64,000 nt of DNA from Ruegeria aquimaris (GTDB lineage Bacteria > Pseudomonadota > Alphaproteobacteria > Rhodobacterales > Rhodobacteraceae), in contig NZ_JAOWLB010000017.1 in NCBI RefSeq assembly GCF_025751555.1, positions 1-64,000 on the forward strand. Direction: 5' to 3'. Shown here in pieces: positions 50,216 through 59,050 of the stretch; within the stretch, counting starts at the first letter, position 1, and each line of letters opens with the position of its first letter. The translations under genes and the position numbers were made by a program. The notes below the pieces were generated by a model. The model worked only from the letters and a program-made list of their open reading frames with translations. It did no database searches and had not been told where the DNA came from.

Positions 50216-51537
50216 CCGAAGGTACGGAAGACCTCGCCGCGCGCCTCGCGGCTCTCGAAGGCTCGACAGGCAAAGCGAAGGCAAGCAAGCGGCCTGCGCC
50301 GCTTGCCGCGATCCTTGGGGTCGTCGGCATCGCGGCAGCAGGCGGTCTGGCATGGGCTGCCCTGCAGCCGTCAGCAGAAGCACCAATGGCGACCGCCGCG
50401 CCGGAGGAGTTCCAGAGCAGCGGCCCCGGATTCGGAGATTTGGCGCCGATTTCTGCCCCGCAGCCCAGCCAAGCCCCGCCTGCGGACACAGGTCCGAGCG
50501 AGTCGGAACTCGCGCTGATGGAAAGTCTTGCGACATTGAGAGCGGAACTCGAGGACCTGCGCGCAAGACCGGCCGAGGCCGCAGATAGCGGGGCGGAGCA
50601 GGCGATTGCGGACCTGACGGCGCAAATTGCCACCTTACAGGAAGCATCCGCCGAGGCTCAGCGTGCCCTCGAGCGGCAGCTGACCGAGCGGGATCGCGAA
50701 TTGAATCAGCTCCGCATGGACTTGGAGCTTGCACGGCTTGTACCACCAGAGCCGACCTCATTGGGACCAAGTGAAGAAGAATTGCGGCTGGCCGAACTCG
50801 AAAGGCGGCGCGCAGCCGAAGCTGAGGCCCGCGCAGAGCGCATCGCGTCTCCTATGATCGCGTTCTCCGGGATGGGCGCGGGTGCGGATAGGGAGAATAC
50901 GCTGGAAGCCGCGCGTCTGAATGCAGATGAAGCCTTTGTTCGTTCGGGCGCGCAACCAGCACAGGTGACACGTGCCGAAGTGATCGCGAACCCATCGAAC
51001 ACGGTTGTTCAGGGCACCATGATTCAGGCTGTGACAGAGACGGCCCTCGACAGCACACTGCCCGGCGCGATCCGCGCCATCGTCTCGGAAGACGTCCATT
51101 CTTTCGATGGAACGCGTATCCTGATCCCGCGCGGCGCGCGGCTGATCGGGCGCTACCGCTCCGATGTCGCACTCGCCCAATCGCGCGTCATGGTGGCATG
51201 GGATCGGATCATCTTGCCCGATAATCAGACCGTGCAGATCAGCGCCTTCGGTGGAGACGAACTCGGCCGTACTGGCACCACCGGGTTTGTCGACACCCGT
51301 TTCGCGCAACGCTTCGGCTCCGCCGCGCTGATCTCCTTGATCGGCGCCTTGCCTGCGGCTGCAGCGGGTCAAATCGACAGCGAGGCGGCGGCCGATGTTG
51401 CGAGTGATGTCGGCACCGACCTGCGCGATAGTACGCAAAGCGTGATGCAGGACTATCTGGCGATCCGGCCAGTGATACATGTCGATCAGGGCACACGGAT
51501 CACGGTCATGGTTGATCGTGACCTCGAGATTTTCTGA
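50212..51537 (+). CDS. virB10: VirB10-type channel protein
   Basis: A 441-residue protein spanning both membranes. One N-terminal helix (LAAILGVVGIAAAGGLAW), a proline/acidic linker, a coiled coil (about 115-220) and the TrbI/VirB10 beta-barrel domain (RILIPRGARLIGRY, VMVAWDRIILPDNQTVQI, GTTGFVDTRFAQRFGSA). Overlaps virB9 by 4 bp. Confidence 0.94.
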   Translation: MTEGTEDLAARLAALEGSTGKAKASKRPAPLAAILGVVGIAAAGGLAWAALQPSAEAPMATAAPEEFQSSGPGFGDLAPISAPQPSQAPPADTGPSESELALMESLATLRAELEDLRARPAEAADSGAEQAIADLTAQIATLQEASAEAQRALERQLTERDRELNQLRMDLELARLVPPEPTSLGPSEEELRLAELERRRAAEAEARAERIASPMIAFSGMGAGADRENTLEAARLNADEAFVRSGAQPAQVTRAEVIANPSNTVVQGTMIQAVTETALDSTLPGAIRAIVSEDVHSFDGTRILIPRGARLIGRYRSDVALAQSRVMVAWDRIILPDNQTVQISAFGGDELGRTGTTGFVDTRFAQRFGSAALISLIGALPAAAAGQIDSEAAADVASDVGTDLRDSTQSVMQDYLAIRPVIHVDQGTRITVMVDRDLEIF

Positions 51538-51538
51538 C

Positions 51539-52573
51539 ATGGCTGCGAGTTATCTGGAAGCGTCGCTCGACCGTTTCGGCCCCGAGGTCCTGCGCGACGA
51601 CACGATCGAGATCTGCATCAATCCCGACGGACAAGTCTGGGGCGAATTCCAGGGCGACCACTTCATGCGAGGTCTCGGCAGCCCGCTGAGCCCAACCGAG
51701 ATCAAGGACCTCGGCAACCAGATTGCCTCCGCCGCCTCGACCACACTCAGCACCAAGAAGCCTATCGTCTCGGTCTCGATCCTATATCGAGATCGCCCGA
51801 TCCGCGCGCAGGTGATCCAGCCGCCGGCAGTCGAGGGCGGGTTTTCAATATCGTTGCGGTTCTTCTCCTCCCTGCCGCTGGAGGCAATTCGGCTCGGCTT
51901 CCTCTATGGAAAGGTGCGCAGCCTCGAATGTCTGCGGCGCGAACGAAACGCCGCGCTGCGCAATGTGGTTGCCTCCGGCGACATCGACGCCGCGCTGCGC
52001 TTCTGCGTCGAGAACAAGCTCAACATGATCGTTTCGGGCGGCACATCGACCGGCAAGACGGTCGCGGCGCGCAAGATCCTTTCGCTGATCCCGCCCGAAG
52101 AGCGGATCATCACCATCGAGGAGGCGGCCGAGCTGCGCCCCGAGCAGCCCAATGCCGTGACGTTGATCGCGGACCGGGACACGGATGCCCGCAGTGCCGA
52201 TGTGCTCTTGGCCTCAACGCTTCGCATGCGACCCGACCGGATCGTCCTGGGCGAAGTCCGCGGGCGCGAGGCGATGACGTTTCTCGAGGCAATCAACACC
52301 GGCCACGGTGGATCGCTGACTACGCTGCATGCCGAGACCCCACAACTTGCTGTCCGCCGCCTCGCCATCGCCGCCCTGAAAACCGATGTGCCAATGACCT
52401 ACGCCGACATGATCGATTATATTGAGGGCTCGATCGACGTGATCATTCAGGCAGGCCGCCATGAAGGCGCGCGCGGGATCACCGAGTTCTTTCTCCCGGG
52501 CCAAACCACAGATTTGAACCTCGACACGGTCGACGGCAGAGGCAACAAGAGTCCCTCCGTTGCCGCTGAGTAA
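51539..52573 (+). CDS. virB11: VirB11-type hexameric ATPase
   Basis: A 344-residue traffic ATPase. Walker A is SGGTSTGKT (about 166-174). Walker B/Asp box is RIVLGEVRGREAM, and the His box is GHGGSLTTLHAETP. It energises substrate transfer with VirB4. Confidence 0.95.
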   Translation: MAASYLEASLDRFGPEVLRDDTIEICINPDGQVWGEFQGDHFMRGLGSPLSPTEIKDLGNQIASAASTTLSTKKPIVSVSILYRDRPIRAQVIQPPAVEGGFSISLRFFSSLPLEAIRLGFLYGKVRSLECLRRERNAALRNVVASGDIDAALRFCVENKLNMIVSGGTSTGKTVAARKILSLIPPEERIITIEEAAELRPEQPNAVTLIADRDTDARSADVLLASTLRMRPDRIVLGEVRGREAMTFLEAINTGHGGSLTTLHAETPQLAVRRLAIAALKTDVPMTYADMIDYIEGSIDVIIQAGRHEGARGITEFFLPGQTTDLNLDTVDGRGNKSPSVAAE

Positions 52574-52589
52574 GAAAGGAACCCCCCAG

Positions 52590-53009
52590 ATGCGAAAACC
52601 AATCCTCGCAGTCATGCTTGCCGCCCTTGCGGGCCCACTTGTGGCGCAGACTTCGCCTCCGATCTCAAACGATCTCACGGTAGATATGTCGCCTCAACAA
52701 TACCGGATCTGCAACGATCGTCCGGCGCGCCCGACCTGGATGGACGAAATCAATCCGCGGGAAGCTTACAAAGCGCTGACGCTGATGGACCTTTATGAAC
52801 TTCGGGCATGGGAACAGATTGTCGAGACAGGCAACTGTGGTTGCGATGTCCGCTTCCCGTCCTGGGAAGATGCCTCTGAGGAATTCGATGAAAAGCACCT
52901 TCTGGACTCGGCTGCGGAACACACAACCGCGCAGCGGGACATCAGAAGGCAGCGGAACGATCTACGGTTGGCAGTTCAGGAAATTTGCGAAGCTCAGGGC
53001 AACTGGTAA
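52590..53009 (+). CDS. Small secreted T4SS-linked protein
   Basis: A 139-residue exported protein. A signal peptide ends at PLVA, and the mature part has four Cys, including YRICNDRP and GNCGCDVRFPSWEDASEEF. The product is between VirB11 and VirB6, a constant place for such Cys-rich proteins in alphaproteobacterial loci, and its stop overlaps the virB6 start (TAATG). Function unknown. Confidence 0.65.
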   Translation: MRKPILAVMLAALAGPLVAQTSPPISNDLTVDMSPQQYRICNDRPARPTWMDEINPREAYKALTLMDLYELRAWEQIVETGNCGCDVRFPSWEDASEEFDEKHLLDSAAEHTTAQRDIRRQRNDLRLAVQEICEAQGNW

Positions 53010-54034
53010 TGGGCGTCGTCAGCTGGATGGTCGGAACCGCAGACGCGTTCCTTGTCGATGCGGCCGAGTCCCAGTTCGGGGCCGTGGCAAGCAATACCGG
53101 CACGATCGTCCTGCTGATGGTTACCCTCTCTCTGATTGGCGTCTGCATAAACATGGCATTCCAGTTCCGCAGCATGGATGGGGCCAGCTTCTTCTGGTAT
53201 CTCATCAAGCTGACACTGATAGGCCTCTTCGCCTTCAACTGGGTCAATTTCAACGCGGTATCCAGCGCTGTGATCGGGGGCCTCGACTATGTAGCGGGCG
53301 CGCTGGTGTCGTCCGTTGGCGGGGGTGGCGCAGGCGCAACCCATTTCGCAGGAGAGTTCGACAACCTGATCGAGCGCTTCGCGACATATCTGAACGCGAT
53401 CGGCAGCAATCTAAACTGGATGACAGGCGCGATCTTGGGTGGGATCGGCCTGGTGCTCCTCAGCCTCCTTGGCTTCATGACCGGGATCGTCCTCATCTTC
53501 GCCAAGATGATGCTGACCCTGATGCTGGGCCTCGCACCAATCATGATCGCGCTGTCGCTCTTCGATGCAACCAAGGATTTCTTCCATAGGTGGGTCTCGA
53601 CGACGGTCAGCTATGCCTTCTACCCCATCGTCATTGCAGCGATGTTTTCGACCGTCGTCGGCATGGCGAATTCGCTGCTGGCCCAACTCGGTGACCCAAA
53701 CTCGGCAACCAACATCGGCGCGCTCGTACCGTTCTTCGTCATGGTCTTTCTGGCGAAGGGTTTCGTCGCAGCAACACCCCTGATCGTGCGCGGTATCTCG
53801 GGTAACCTGATGGTGGCGGTGGCACCCGCTGTTGTTACCGGATCTACCGGGATCATGCGCGGGCTCTTCAATACGGTCGGCGTCAAAGGCAGGGCGAGAA
53901 TCGGGGCACTGACCACTGGAGAGGCGATCGGGCGAGGCGTGGTGCAGAGTCCCGCAGTTGTGCGGAGTGCTGCAGTGACGGCCAGCGCTCAAGTAGTCAG
54001 GATGGCTGAGAGAGCCAAGCGGTTGCATCCATGA
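53009..54034 (+). CDS. virB6: VirB6-type polytopic channel protein
   Basis: A 341-residue TrbL/VirB6 protein with five or more helices (IVLLMVTLSLIGVCINMAF, LIKLTLIGLFAFNWVNF, MTGAILGGIGLVLLSLLGFMTGIVLIF, ALFDAT-containing loop, FVAATPLIVRGI). It is the inner-membrane part of the channel and the last gene of the operon. The following 130 bp show no gene and lead to the convergent histidine kinase. Confidence 0.9.
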   Translation: MGVVSWMVGTADAFLVDAAESQFGAVASNTGTIVLLMVTLSLIGVCINMAFQFRSMDGASFFWYLIKLTLIGLFAFNWVNFNAVSSAVIGGLDYVAGALVSSVGGGGAGATHFAGEFDNLIERFATYLNAIGSNLNWMTGAILGGIGLVLLSLLGFMTGIVLIFAKMMLTLMLGLAPIMIALSLFDATKDFFHRWVSTTVSYAFYPIVIAAMFSTVVGMANSLLAQLGDPNSATNIGALVPFFVMVFLAKGFVAATPLIVRGISGNLMVAVAPAVVTGSTGIMRGLFNTVGVKGRARIGALTTGEAIGRGVVQSPAVVRSAAVTASAQVVRMAERAKRLHP

Positions 54035-54163
54035 TTGGCCGGGGCGGTTGACCTAGAAACTGACCTCAATGCTTGGGTTGTTGACGGTTGCGGAGATGCG
54101 AAGCACCTATTTCGTGAAGCTTGAGCGGGCACTGAACTGCCGATGTCTCTGTATTTGCCCCGA

Positions 54164-55522
54164 CTATGCATCGAACCTCTCGGAACGGATCGTCACATCA
54201 GTCGGCAATCTGAGTGACGCCTGAAAACCGGACGACTCGCCTGGGCGCGGCGACTTCAGAAAGAGCGAGCTTCCAATCCGATTCGCAATGGCCGCGACGA
54301 TCGCGAGCCCGAGTCCGCTGCCATCGGCGCTTGCATCCGCCCGCTCGAACCTTGATGTCAGACGATCGAGGGTTTGGCGCAGCAGGACCGGACCGTCATT
54401 TGAGACAATCAGGTGGCCGTCGTCCGTCAGGATCACCTCGACCGGCGCATTTTCCGCCCCATGACGGAGGGCATTCTCCACGAGGTTTCGGCACAGAATG
54501 GCGAAGGCGTCGGGGTCGATGTCGGACATGACGGCTGTACTCGGCAGCGTCAGCACTATGCGGTCCTTCGCACTGGCGCGCTCGAGATCGTCCACCACAA
54601 CGCGGGCGATCACCCTCAGGTCCGCGCTCCGGTCCATCCGCAATCGCCCGCCTTCGGCACGCGCCAGCTGCAGGAGGCGCTCGGAAAGACGCGTCAGGCG
54701 CTTGAGCGTCGCCTCGATCTCAGTGGCACGCGCTTCGGTAGCTGGCTCACCCGTCTCCGACCGAAGCCGCTGCGCCTGTGCTATCGCGCCCGCCAACGGC
54801 GTCCGCAACTCATGAGCCGCATTTGCTGCAAAACTCCGCTCGGCTTCGAAAGCGTCGTGCAATCGGTTTAGCAGACCGTTCAGCGTTCCGGCTAGTGGGG
54901 CGATCTCTATCGGCAAGTCGTCGGCGGGGACCTCTGACAGGTCGCGCGCGCCTCGAGCGCCGAGTCTTTCACGAAACCGGCGCAGCGGATCGAGGCTAAA
55001 GCGGACCGCCAGGAAAATAGCTGCAAGCGCGACCGGCAGGACGATCAGCAGCGGCAGGCCGAGGCCAATCTGAATCTCCCGCGCGACCGACGCGCGATGC
55101 GCCAGCGGCTCGGCCACGGTAATCCGGATTGTACCCTGCAGCGCCGCGTCGCTGTAGAGCCTGTGCGTCGCGGTCTGCCGAAACCCCGGTCCGTCGTAAG
55201 GCGGGAACAGGGCAGGGTCTGCGGCATGCGACTGCAGCAGGATACGCCCCTCGGCATCTCGAACGAGGTAGGTGAAGAACTCGTCGTGCTCCCGAATCGG
55301 CGCGAGCCGCTGCGTCACCCCCTGATCTTCCCGCCCGACGATGTCGGTCACGGCCAGCGGCAAGATGCGCTCTGCCGTCTCCCGCAAGGCGCTGTCGAAG
55401 ACCTCGTCGAGCTCGCCCCGGACAATCACGGCCGTCACCGTCGCCGCGAGCAGCCAAAACACCGTCAGCGCCAGGCCAAGCGACAGGCCGAGTCGGCCCT
55501 GAAGGCTCGCGGGCCATCTCAT
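54164..55522 (-). CDS. Two-component sensor histidine kinase
   Basis: A 452-residue inner-membrane kinase. Two N-terminal helices flank a periplasmic sensor of about 120 residues. The HAMP-like region and H-box FAANAAHELRTPLAGAIAQ follow, then N-box LVENALRHG and G-box GSGLGLAIVAAI. It resembles QseC/TctE-type kinases. It overlaps the regulator gene by 4 bp (ATGA). The stimulus is unknown; the redox cluster next door is the likely output. Confidence 0.92.
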   Translation of the reverse strand: MRWPASLQGRLGLSLGLALTVFWLLAATVTAVIVRGELDEVFDSALRETAERILPLAVTDIVGREDQGVTQRLAPIREHDEFFTYLVRDAEGRILLQSHAADPALFPPYDGPGFRQTATHRLYSDAALQGTIRITVAEPLAHRASVAREIQIGLGLPLLIVLPVALAAIFLAVRFSLDPLRRFRERLGARGARDLSEVPADDLPIEIAPLAGTLNGLLNRLHDAFEAERSFAANAAHELRTPLAGAIAQAQRLRSETGEPATEARATEIEATLKRLTRLSERLLQLARAEGGRLRMDRSADLRVIARVVVDDLERASAKDRIVLTLPSTAVMSDIDPDAFAILCRNLVENALRHGAENAPVEVILTDDGHLIVSNDGPVLLRQTLDRLTSRFERADASADGSGLGLAIVAAIANRIGSSLFLKSPRPGESSGFQASLRLPTDVTIRSERFDA

Positions 55523-56178
55523 GGACGGCCCAGCCTGTAGCCCATGCCGCGCTCGGTCTCGATGATCGCGCTCCCCAGCTTCTTGCGCAGGCGGCTGACA
55601 TGGACCTCGATCGTGTTGCTCTCAACCTCCGTATCGAAGGCATAGAGTTTCTCTTCCAACTGCGCCTTGGAGAGGAGTTGCCCGGGACGCGAGAGGAAGG
55701 CCTCGAACAGTGCCCATTCGCGGGCCGTCAGCTGGACAGGCTTGCCGTCGCGGCGAATATTCCGTGCCGCGAGATCAACCACAAGCGATCCATGCGCGAC
55801 TAAGGGGTTCGGATTGCCGCTGTAGCGCCGCGCGACCGAGCCGATCCGCGCCGACAGTTCGGCAAGGTCGAAGGGTTTCACGAGGTAGTCGTCGGCGCCG
55901 GCGTTCAGCCCTTCGATCCGGTCAGAGACCTGGTCGAGCGCGGTCAGGATGATCACCGGCGTCACGTCGCCGCGTGCGCGCAAGTCTTTGAGAAACATGA
56001 TGCCGCGCCCGTCCGGCAGCATGAGGTCAAGGAGGATCAGGTCGTAGGGCGTCGTCCTTGCAGCGTCGCCGGCGGAATCAAGGCGTGTCACCCAGTCCAC
56101 CGTCTGGCCATCGGCCGCGATCTGGTCGCGCACCGCGGCACCAAGCACCGTGTCGTCTTCGATCAGCAGAATGCGCAT
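55519..56178 (-). CDS. OmpR-family response regulator
   Basis: A 219-residue regulator. The receiver has LLIEDD, phospho-acceptor Asp in LILLDLMLPDGRG and DDYLVKPF. The C-terminal winged helix ends NTIEVHVSRLRKKLG ... ERGMGYRLG. The start at 56178 is the family start; the longer frame to 56229 has no support. It is divergent from the first PepSY gene, with operator O1 between them. I infer it binds O1-O3. Confidence 0.94.
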   Translation of the reverse strand: MRILLIEDDTVLGAAVRDQIAADGQTVDWVTRLDSAGDAARTTPYDLILLDLMLPDGRGIMFLKDLRARGDVTPVIILTALDQVSDRIEGLNAGADDYLVKPFDLAELSARIGSVARRYSGNPNPLVAHGSLVVDLAARNIRRDGKPVQLTAREWALFEAFLSRPGQLLSKAQLEEKLYAFDTEVESNTIEVHVSRLRKKLGSAIIETERGMGYRLGRP

Positions 56179-56222
56179 GTTCGGTCCTGTACTGTTCCAA
56201 TAACCCTCCATGATCCGCGTGG

Positions 56223-56273
56223 CTGACACGAAGCTGAAGCCGGTGGGCCAGACCCCTTCAGGCTCCCGTCAGC
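56223..56273. promoter_or_regulatory. Shared operator O1
   Basis: CTGAC-N6-CTGAAGC (56223-56240) is followed by its inverted partner CTTCAGG-N4-CGTCAGC (56256-56273). The same pair recurs at O2 and O3. Heptamers repeat every 11 bp, as for OmpR-class regulators. It lies between the regulator gene and the PepSY gene. Confidence 0.7.
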
Positions 56274-56323
56274 TTCGTCGTGCATGAACGGTGTCAAGAT
56301 GGCCTCATGGAGGAGTTTGACCC

Positions 56324-56650
56324 ATGAAGAAGACGTTGACAATTCTCGGCTTTCTGGCCGTCTTCCCGGCCGGTGCCGCACTGGCGGACGACGACTGCTT
56401 CGTGCCGATGGCGAATTGGCAGCCGCGCGACGCCGTCGCCCTGCTGGCCGAGGAGAACGGCTGGACGGTGCGCCGGATCAAGATCGACGACGGCTGCTAC
56501 GAGATCGACGGCCGCGATGCCGAGGGGCGCCGAATCGAGGTCACCGTTCATCCCGCGACGCTTGAGGTGATCGAGTACGAATACGAAGACGAGGACGACG
56601 ACGGTCGGCGTGACCGGAATCGGACTCGCGAAGGAGGCGACGATGACTGA
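56324..56650 (+). CDS. PepSY-domain secreted protein, copy 1
   Basis: A 108-residue periplasmic protein with a signal peptide ending at ALA (residue 21). A single PepSY unit is seen (RDAVALLAEENGWTVRRIKIDDGCYEI), with Cys25 and Cys58 likely bridged and a long Asp/Glu-rich tail. Such proteins are thought to bind ligands or assist redox partners. It overlaps the cytochrome b gene by 8 bp. Downstream of O1. Confidence 0.8.
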   Translation: MKKTLTILGFLAVFPAGAALADDDCFVPMANWQPRDAVALLAEENGWTVRRIKIDDGCYEIDGRDAEGRRIEVTVHPATLEVIEYEYEDEDDDGRRDRNRTREGGDDD

Positions 56651-57308
56651 CGCAACTACGCATGAAAACCCTGAAATGGAAACCGTGCCGACCGGCACCG
56701 TCCGCGTCTGGGACCCGCTGCTGCGGATCTTCCACTGGGGCCTTGTCGCCGCCTTCACCGTCGCCTGGCTGACGGCGGATGAATGGCAGACCACGCACGA
56801 GGTCGCGGGCTATACCGTCGCGGGCCTCGTCGCATTCCGGCTGGTCTGGGGCCTTGTTGGCAGCCGCCATGCTCGGTTTGCCCGGTTCGTGAGGGGGCCT
56901 CGTAAAACGCTCGCCTATATCAGTGACATGATGCGGGGGCGCGAGCGGCGCTACCTCGGTCACAATCCGGCGGGTGCCGCCATGGTCGTGGCGCTGCTGG
57001 TGACGCTCTCGGGCACGTCCTTCACCGGCTGGCTCATGGAGGACGAAACCCGCGTGGCGATGCTGCCAGCCATGCCGTCCATCGTGGCTCCGGCATGGGC
57101 GGATGACGACGAGGACGCGCAGGGTCAGCGTGGCGATTCCGAAGACGCGCTGGAAGAGGTGCATGAAACGCTGGCCAACCTGACGCTCCTGCTCGTGGCG
57201 CTGCATGTGGCCGGGGTCGTGCTGGCGTCCTTCCGGCACCACGAGAACCTGCCCCGCGCCATGGTCACAGGCAACAAGCGCGCGCCCGGCTCCGGCGATA
57301 TCGTCTGA
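56643..57308 (+). CDS. Cytochrome b561-type membrane protein
   Basis: A 221-residue di-heme cytochrome b of about four helices. Candidate heme ligands are His in RIFHWGLVAAF, TTHEVAGYTVAG, and paired His in VHETLANL and VALHVAGV. It passes electrons across the inner membrane, here probably to the flavin- or PepSY-type partners. Followed by an intrinsic terminator at 57352-57379. Confidence 0.88.
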   Translation: MTDATTHENPEMETVPTGTVRVWDPLLRIFHWGLVAAFTVAWLTADEWQTTHEVAGYTVAGLVAFRLVWGLVGSRHARFARFVRGPRKTLAYISDMMRGRERRYLGHNPAGAAMVVALLVTLSGTSFTGWLMEDETRVAMLPAMPSIVAPAWADDDEDAQGQRGDSEDALEEVHETLANLTLLLVALHVAGVVLASFRHHENLPRAMVTGNKRAPGSGDIV

Positions 57309-57351
57309 CCTGCGCAGACCCCTGCGCCGTCGTCCCGTCGGCCGTACCTGG

Positions 57352-57379
57352 CCCCGCTTTCCCCGGCGGGGTCTTTTTT
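57352..57379 (+). terminator. Intrinsic terminator after cytochrome b
   Basis: Stem CCCCGC / GCGGGG with an 8-nt loop, followed by TCTTTTTTC. Confidence 0.75.
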
Positions 57380-57383
57380 CTTC

Positions 57384-57433
57384 CTGACGACAAACTGAAG
57401 CATGAATCGCGGTTCCGTCAGGAAGGCCTCAGG
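57384..57433. promoter_or_regulatory. Shared operator O2
   Basis: CTGAC-N6-CTGAAGC (57384-57401) and CGTCAGG-N4-CCTCAGG (57416-57433), with the same spacing as O1 and O3. It lies 43 bp before the ATG at 57476. Confidence 0.7.
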
Positions 57434-57475
57434 CAAGGTTGTGACATTGGGCACATCAATCAAGAGGAGGCTGAA

Positions 57476-57982
57476 ATGAAAAAGACCCTGATCGTCGCTG
57501 CAGCCCTGTCGGCCTTTGCAATTCCGACCCATGCGGCACCCAATGAAACCCCCTACGCCCTGAGTGCAGTGCACGCCGATTTCCAGGCCGAACTCGAACG
57601 GACGGCAAGACTTCCGGGCGAGGTCGGTGCGGCAGCGGGCGTTACCGCCGACCTCATGGCACCGCATAACGCGGCGCAAGAGCGACTCGTTCTGCCGCTG
57701 CTCGGCTGGGCAGATACCGTCGCCAGCGGGCGGGAGGCAAAGATGCCGGACCTTCCCGACCGGACGCGCATCGAGGCAGAGCTGTCGCAACTTTACGACC
57801 GTGACGTGGACCTCGTCACGGCGCTGGTCGAACTTTACGCCGCGGCGGATGAGGCCGGAGACGCGGAAACCGCGCGGCTCGCTGAGAGAATGATCTGGCA
57901 CCAGACCAGCGACGTCGAAGTGCTTTACCCCGCGGCCCTGTTTGTCGAGGCGGCCATGAGATCGGCAACAACAGACGACTAA
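57476..57982 (+). CDS. Secreted hemerythrin-like helical protein (tentative)
   Basis: A 168-residue periplasmic protein with a signal peptide ending at THA. The mature part is all-helical. Two motifs, APHNAAQERLVLPLL and MIWHQTSDVEVLYPAAL, echo the H-x3-4-E-x3-P pattern of hemerythrin (H-H-E) sites, but the full ligand set is not obvious, so metal binding is uncertain. It is monocistronic between O2 and a strong terminator. Probably part of the redox regulon. Confidence 0.6.
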   Translation: MKKTLIVAAALSAFAIPTHAAPNETPYALSAVHADFQAELERTARLPGEVGAAAGVTADLMAPHNAAQERLVLPLLGWADTVASGREAKMPDLPDRTRIEAELSQLYDRDVDLVTALVELYAAADEAGDAETARLAERMIWHQTSDVEVLYPAALFVEAAMRSATTDD

Positions 57983-58004
57983 ACGGAGCGGGACGGAGCC
58001 AAGC

Positions 58005-58033
58005 AAGGCCGGCTGACGCAGCCGGCCTTTTCA
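58005..58033 (+). terminator. Intrinsic terminator
   Basis: Perfect 11-bp stem (AAGGCCGGCTG / CAGCCGGCCTT) with a 3-nt loop, followed by T-rich sequence, 22 bp past the stop at 57982. Confidence 0.85.
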
Positions 58034-58036
58034 TTT

Positions 58037-58086
58037 CTGACAGCAAGCTGAAGCCGAAATCGCTGTGGCGTCAGGAAGCCCTCAGG
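58037..58086. promoter_or_regulatory. Shared operator O3
   Basis: CTGAC-N6-CTGAAGC (58037-58054) and CGTCAGG-N4-CCTCAGG (58069-58086), 45 bp before the ATG at 58131. Nearly identical to O2. Confidence 0.7.
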
Positions 58087-58130
58087 TCGGCGCTCCAGAT
58101 AGGTCTCAGCAGATAAAAGGAGACCCTGCC

Positions 58131-58505
58131 ATGAAAACCACCCTGACAGCAATTGCTCTTGCAGCCCTTCTGCCCGCCGGCGCCGTGCTTGCCGACGATG
58201 ACGATTGCAAGGCGCCCCGCGACACCTGGCAGCCGCGCGAGGCGGCGATGCAGCTGGCCAAGGCGAACGGCTGGACCGTGCAGGACTTCGAGGTCGACGA
58301 TGGTTGTTACGAGATCGAGGGCCGTGACCGCGACGGCCGGGAGATCGAGGTGAAGCTCGACCCGGCGACGCTGAAGGTCGTCGAGATGGAATATGAGGAT
58401 GACTACAACCGCAGCGCCCGCAACCCCGCGCCAGCGGGCGCTGTCGCGCCGCCGGCAAACGGGCTCTTCGAGGGCGGCACCCCGCCACAGGTGAAATCCA
58501 ACTGA
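58131..58505 (+). CDS. PepSY-domain secreted protein, copy 2
   Basis: A 124-residue paralogue of the 56324 product. The signal ends at VLA, and the PepSY unit (REAAMQLAKANGWTVQDFEVDDGCYEI) keeps the Cys26/Cys59 pair. The tail is proline-rich. It leads the unit that continues with DUF2271, the flavoreductase and ApbE. A hairpin at 58515-58535 lies before the next gene. Confidence 0.8.
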   Translation: MKTTLTAIALAALLPAGAVLADDDDCKAPRDTWQPREAAMQLAKANGWTVQDFEVDDGCYEIEGRDRDGREIEVKLDPATLKVVEMEYEDDYNRSARNPAPAGAVAPPANGLFEGGTPPQVKSN

Positions 58506-58514
58506 CCCACCCTT

Positions 58515-58535
58515 GCGGCGGGATGGTCCCGCCGC
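58515..58535 (+). terminator. Intercistronic hairpin
   Basis: Perfect 9-bp stem GCGGCGGGA / TCCCGCCGC with a 3-nt loop between the PepSY and DUF2271 genes, without a T-run. More likely a transcript-processing or attenuating element than a full terminator. Confidence 0.45.
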
Positions 58536-58568
58536 GCCGTTCCTGTTCGTATCCTCGGGAGAGAGACC

Positions 58569-59039
58569 ATGAAATCCCTGCTTGCATCCCTCGCGCTCAC
58601 CACCGCGCTGACGCTTCCCGGCCTCGCGATGGCACGGCCGGTGACGCTCACCACGACTCTCAACAATTATGGCGGCGACGGGGCCTATCTCGCGCTCTAC
58701 GTCACCGATGCCTCGGGCGCCTATGTCGGAAGCCTCTGGATGGCTGGCGGCAAGTCGAAATACTATGAACATCTGAGCGACTGGTATCGTGCCACCGGCG
58801 GTGATCCCGCGCAGATCAACGGCATCACCGGTGCCAGCGTCGGGGCTGGTCGCACGCTCGAGATCACGCTTGACCTGGCCGATGCGCTCTTCGACGCGGG
58901 CTACACACTGCATGTCGACGCCGCCGTCGAGGAGATGCGCGACAGCCCGAACGAGGTCGCAGTGCTGCTCACCACTGATGGCGCGAGCACACCGGTGAGA
59001 GGGCGGCGCTACATCGCCAGCTTCACCTACGACATGTGA
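58569..59039 (+). CDS. DUF2271 protein with flavinylation-type motif
   Basis: A 156-residue periplasmic protein with a signal peptide ending at AMA. The beta-rich body (VTLTTTLNNYGGDGAYLALYVTD) is typical of DUF2271. Residues 84-90 read NGITGAS, matching the D/N-G-x-S/T-G-A-S/T consensus in which the last Ser/Thr receives FMN from ApbE. Ser90 is therefore a candidate FMN site, making this a flavoprotein electron carrier. The GTG/ATG pair of the next gene lies at its stop. ApbE is encoded two genes downstream. Confidence 0.8.
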   Translation: MKSLLASLALTTALTLPGLAMARPVTLTTTLNNYGGDGAYLALYVTDASGAYVGSLWMAGGKSKYYEHLSDWYRATGGDPAQINGITGASVGAGRTLEITLDLADALFDAGYTLHVDAAVEEMRDSPNEVAVLLTTDGASTPVRGRRYIASFTYDM

Positions 59040-59050
59040 GGAGCGGGGCC

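Noticed and set aside
40568-54034. Complete conjugation system within the window
   Set aside because: Only mating-pair formation (VirB) genes are seen; no relaxase, VirD4 or oriT could be identified here.
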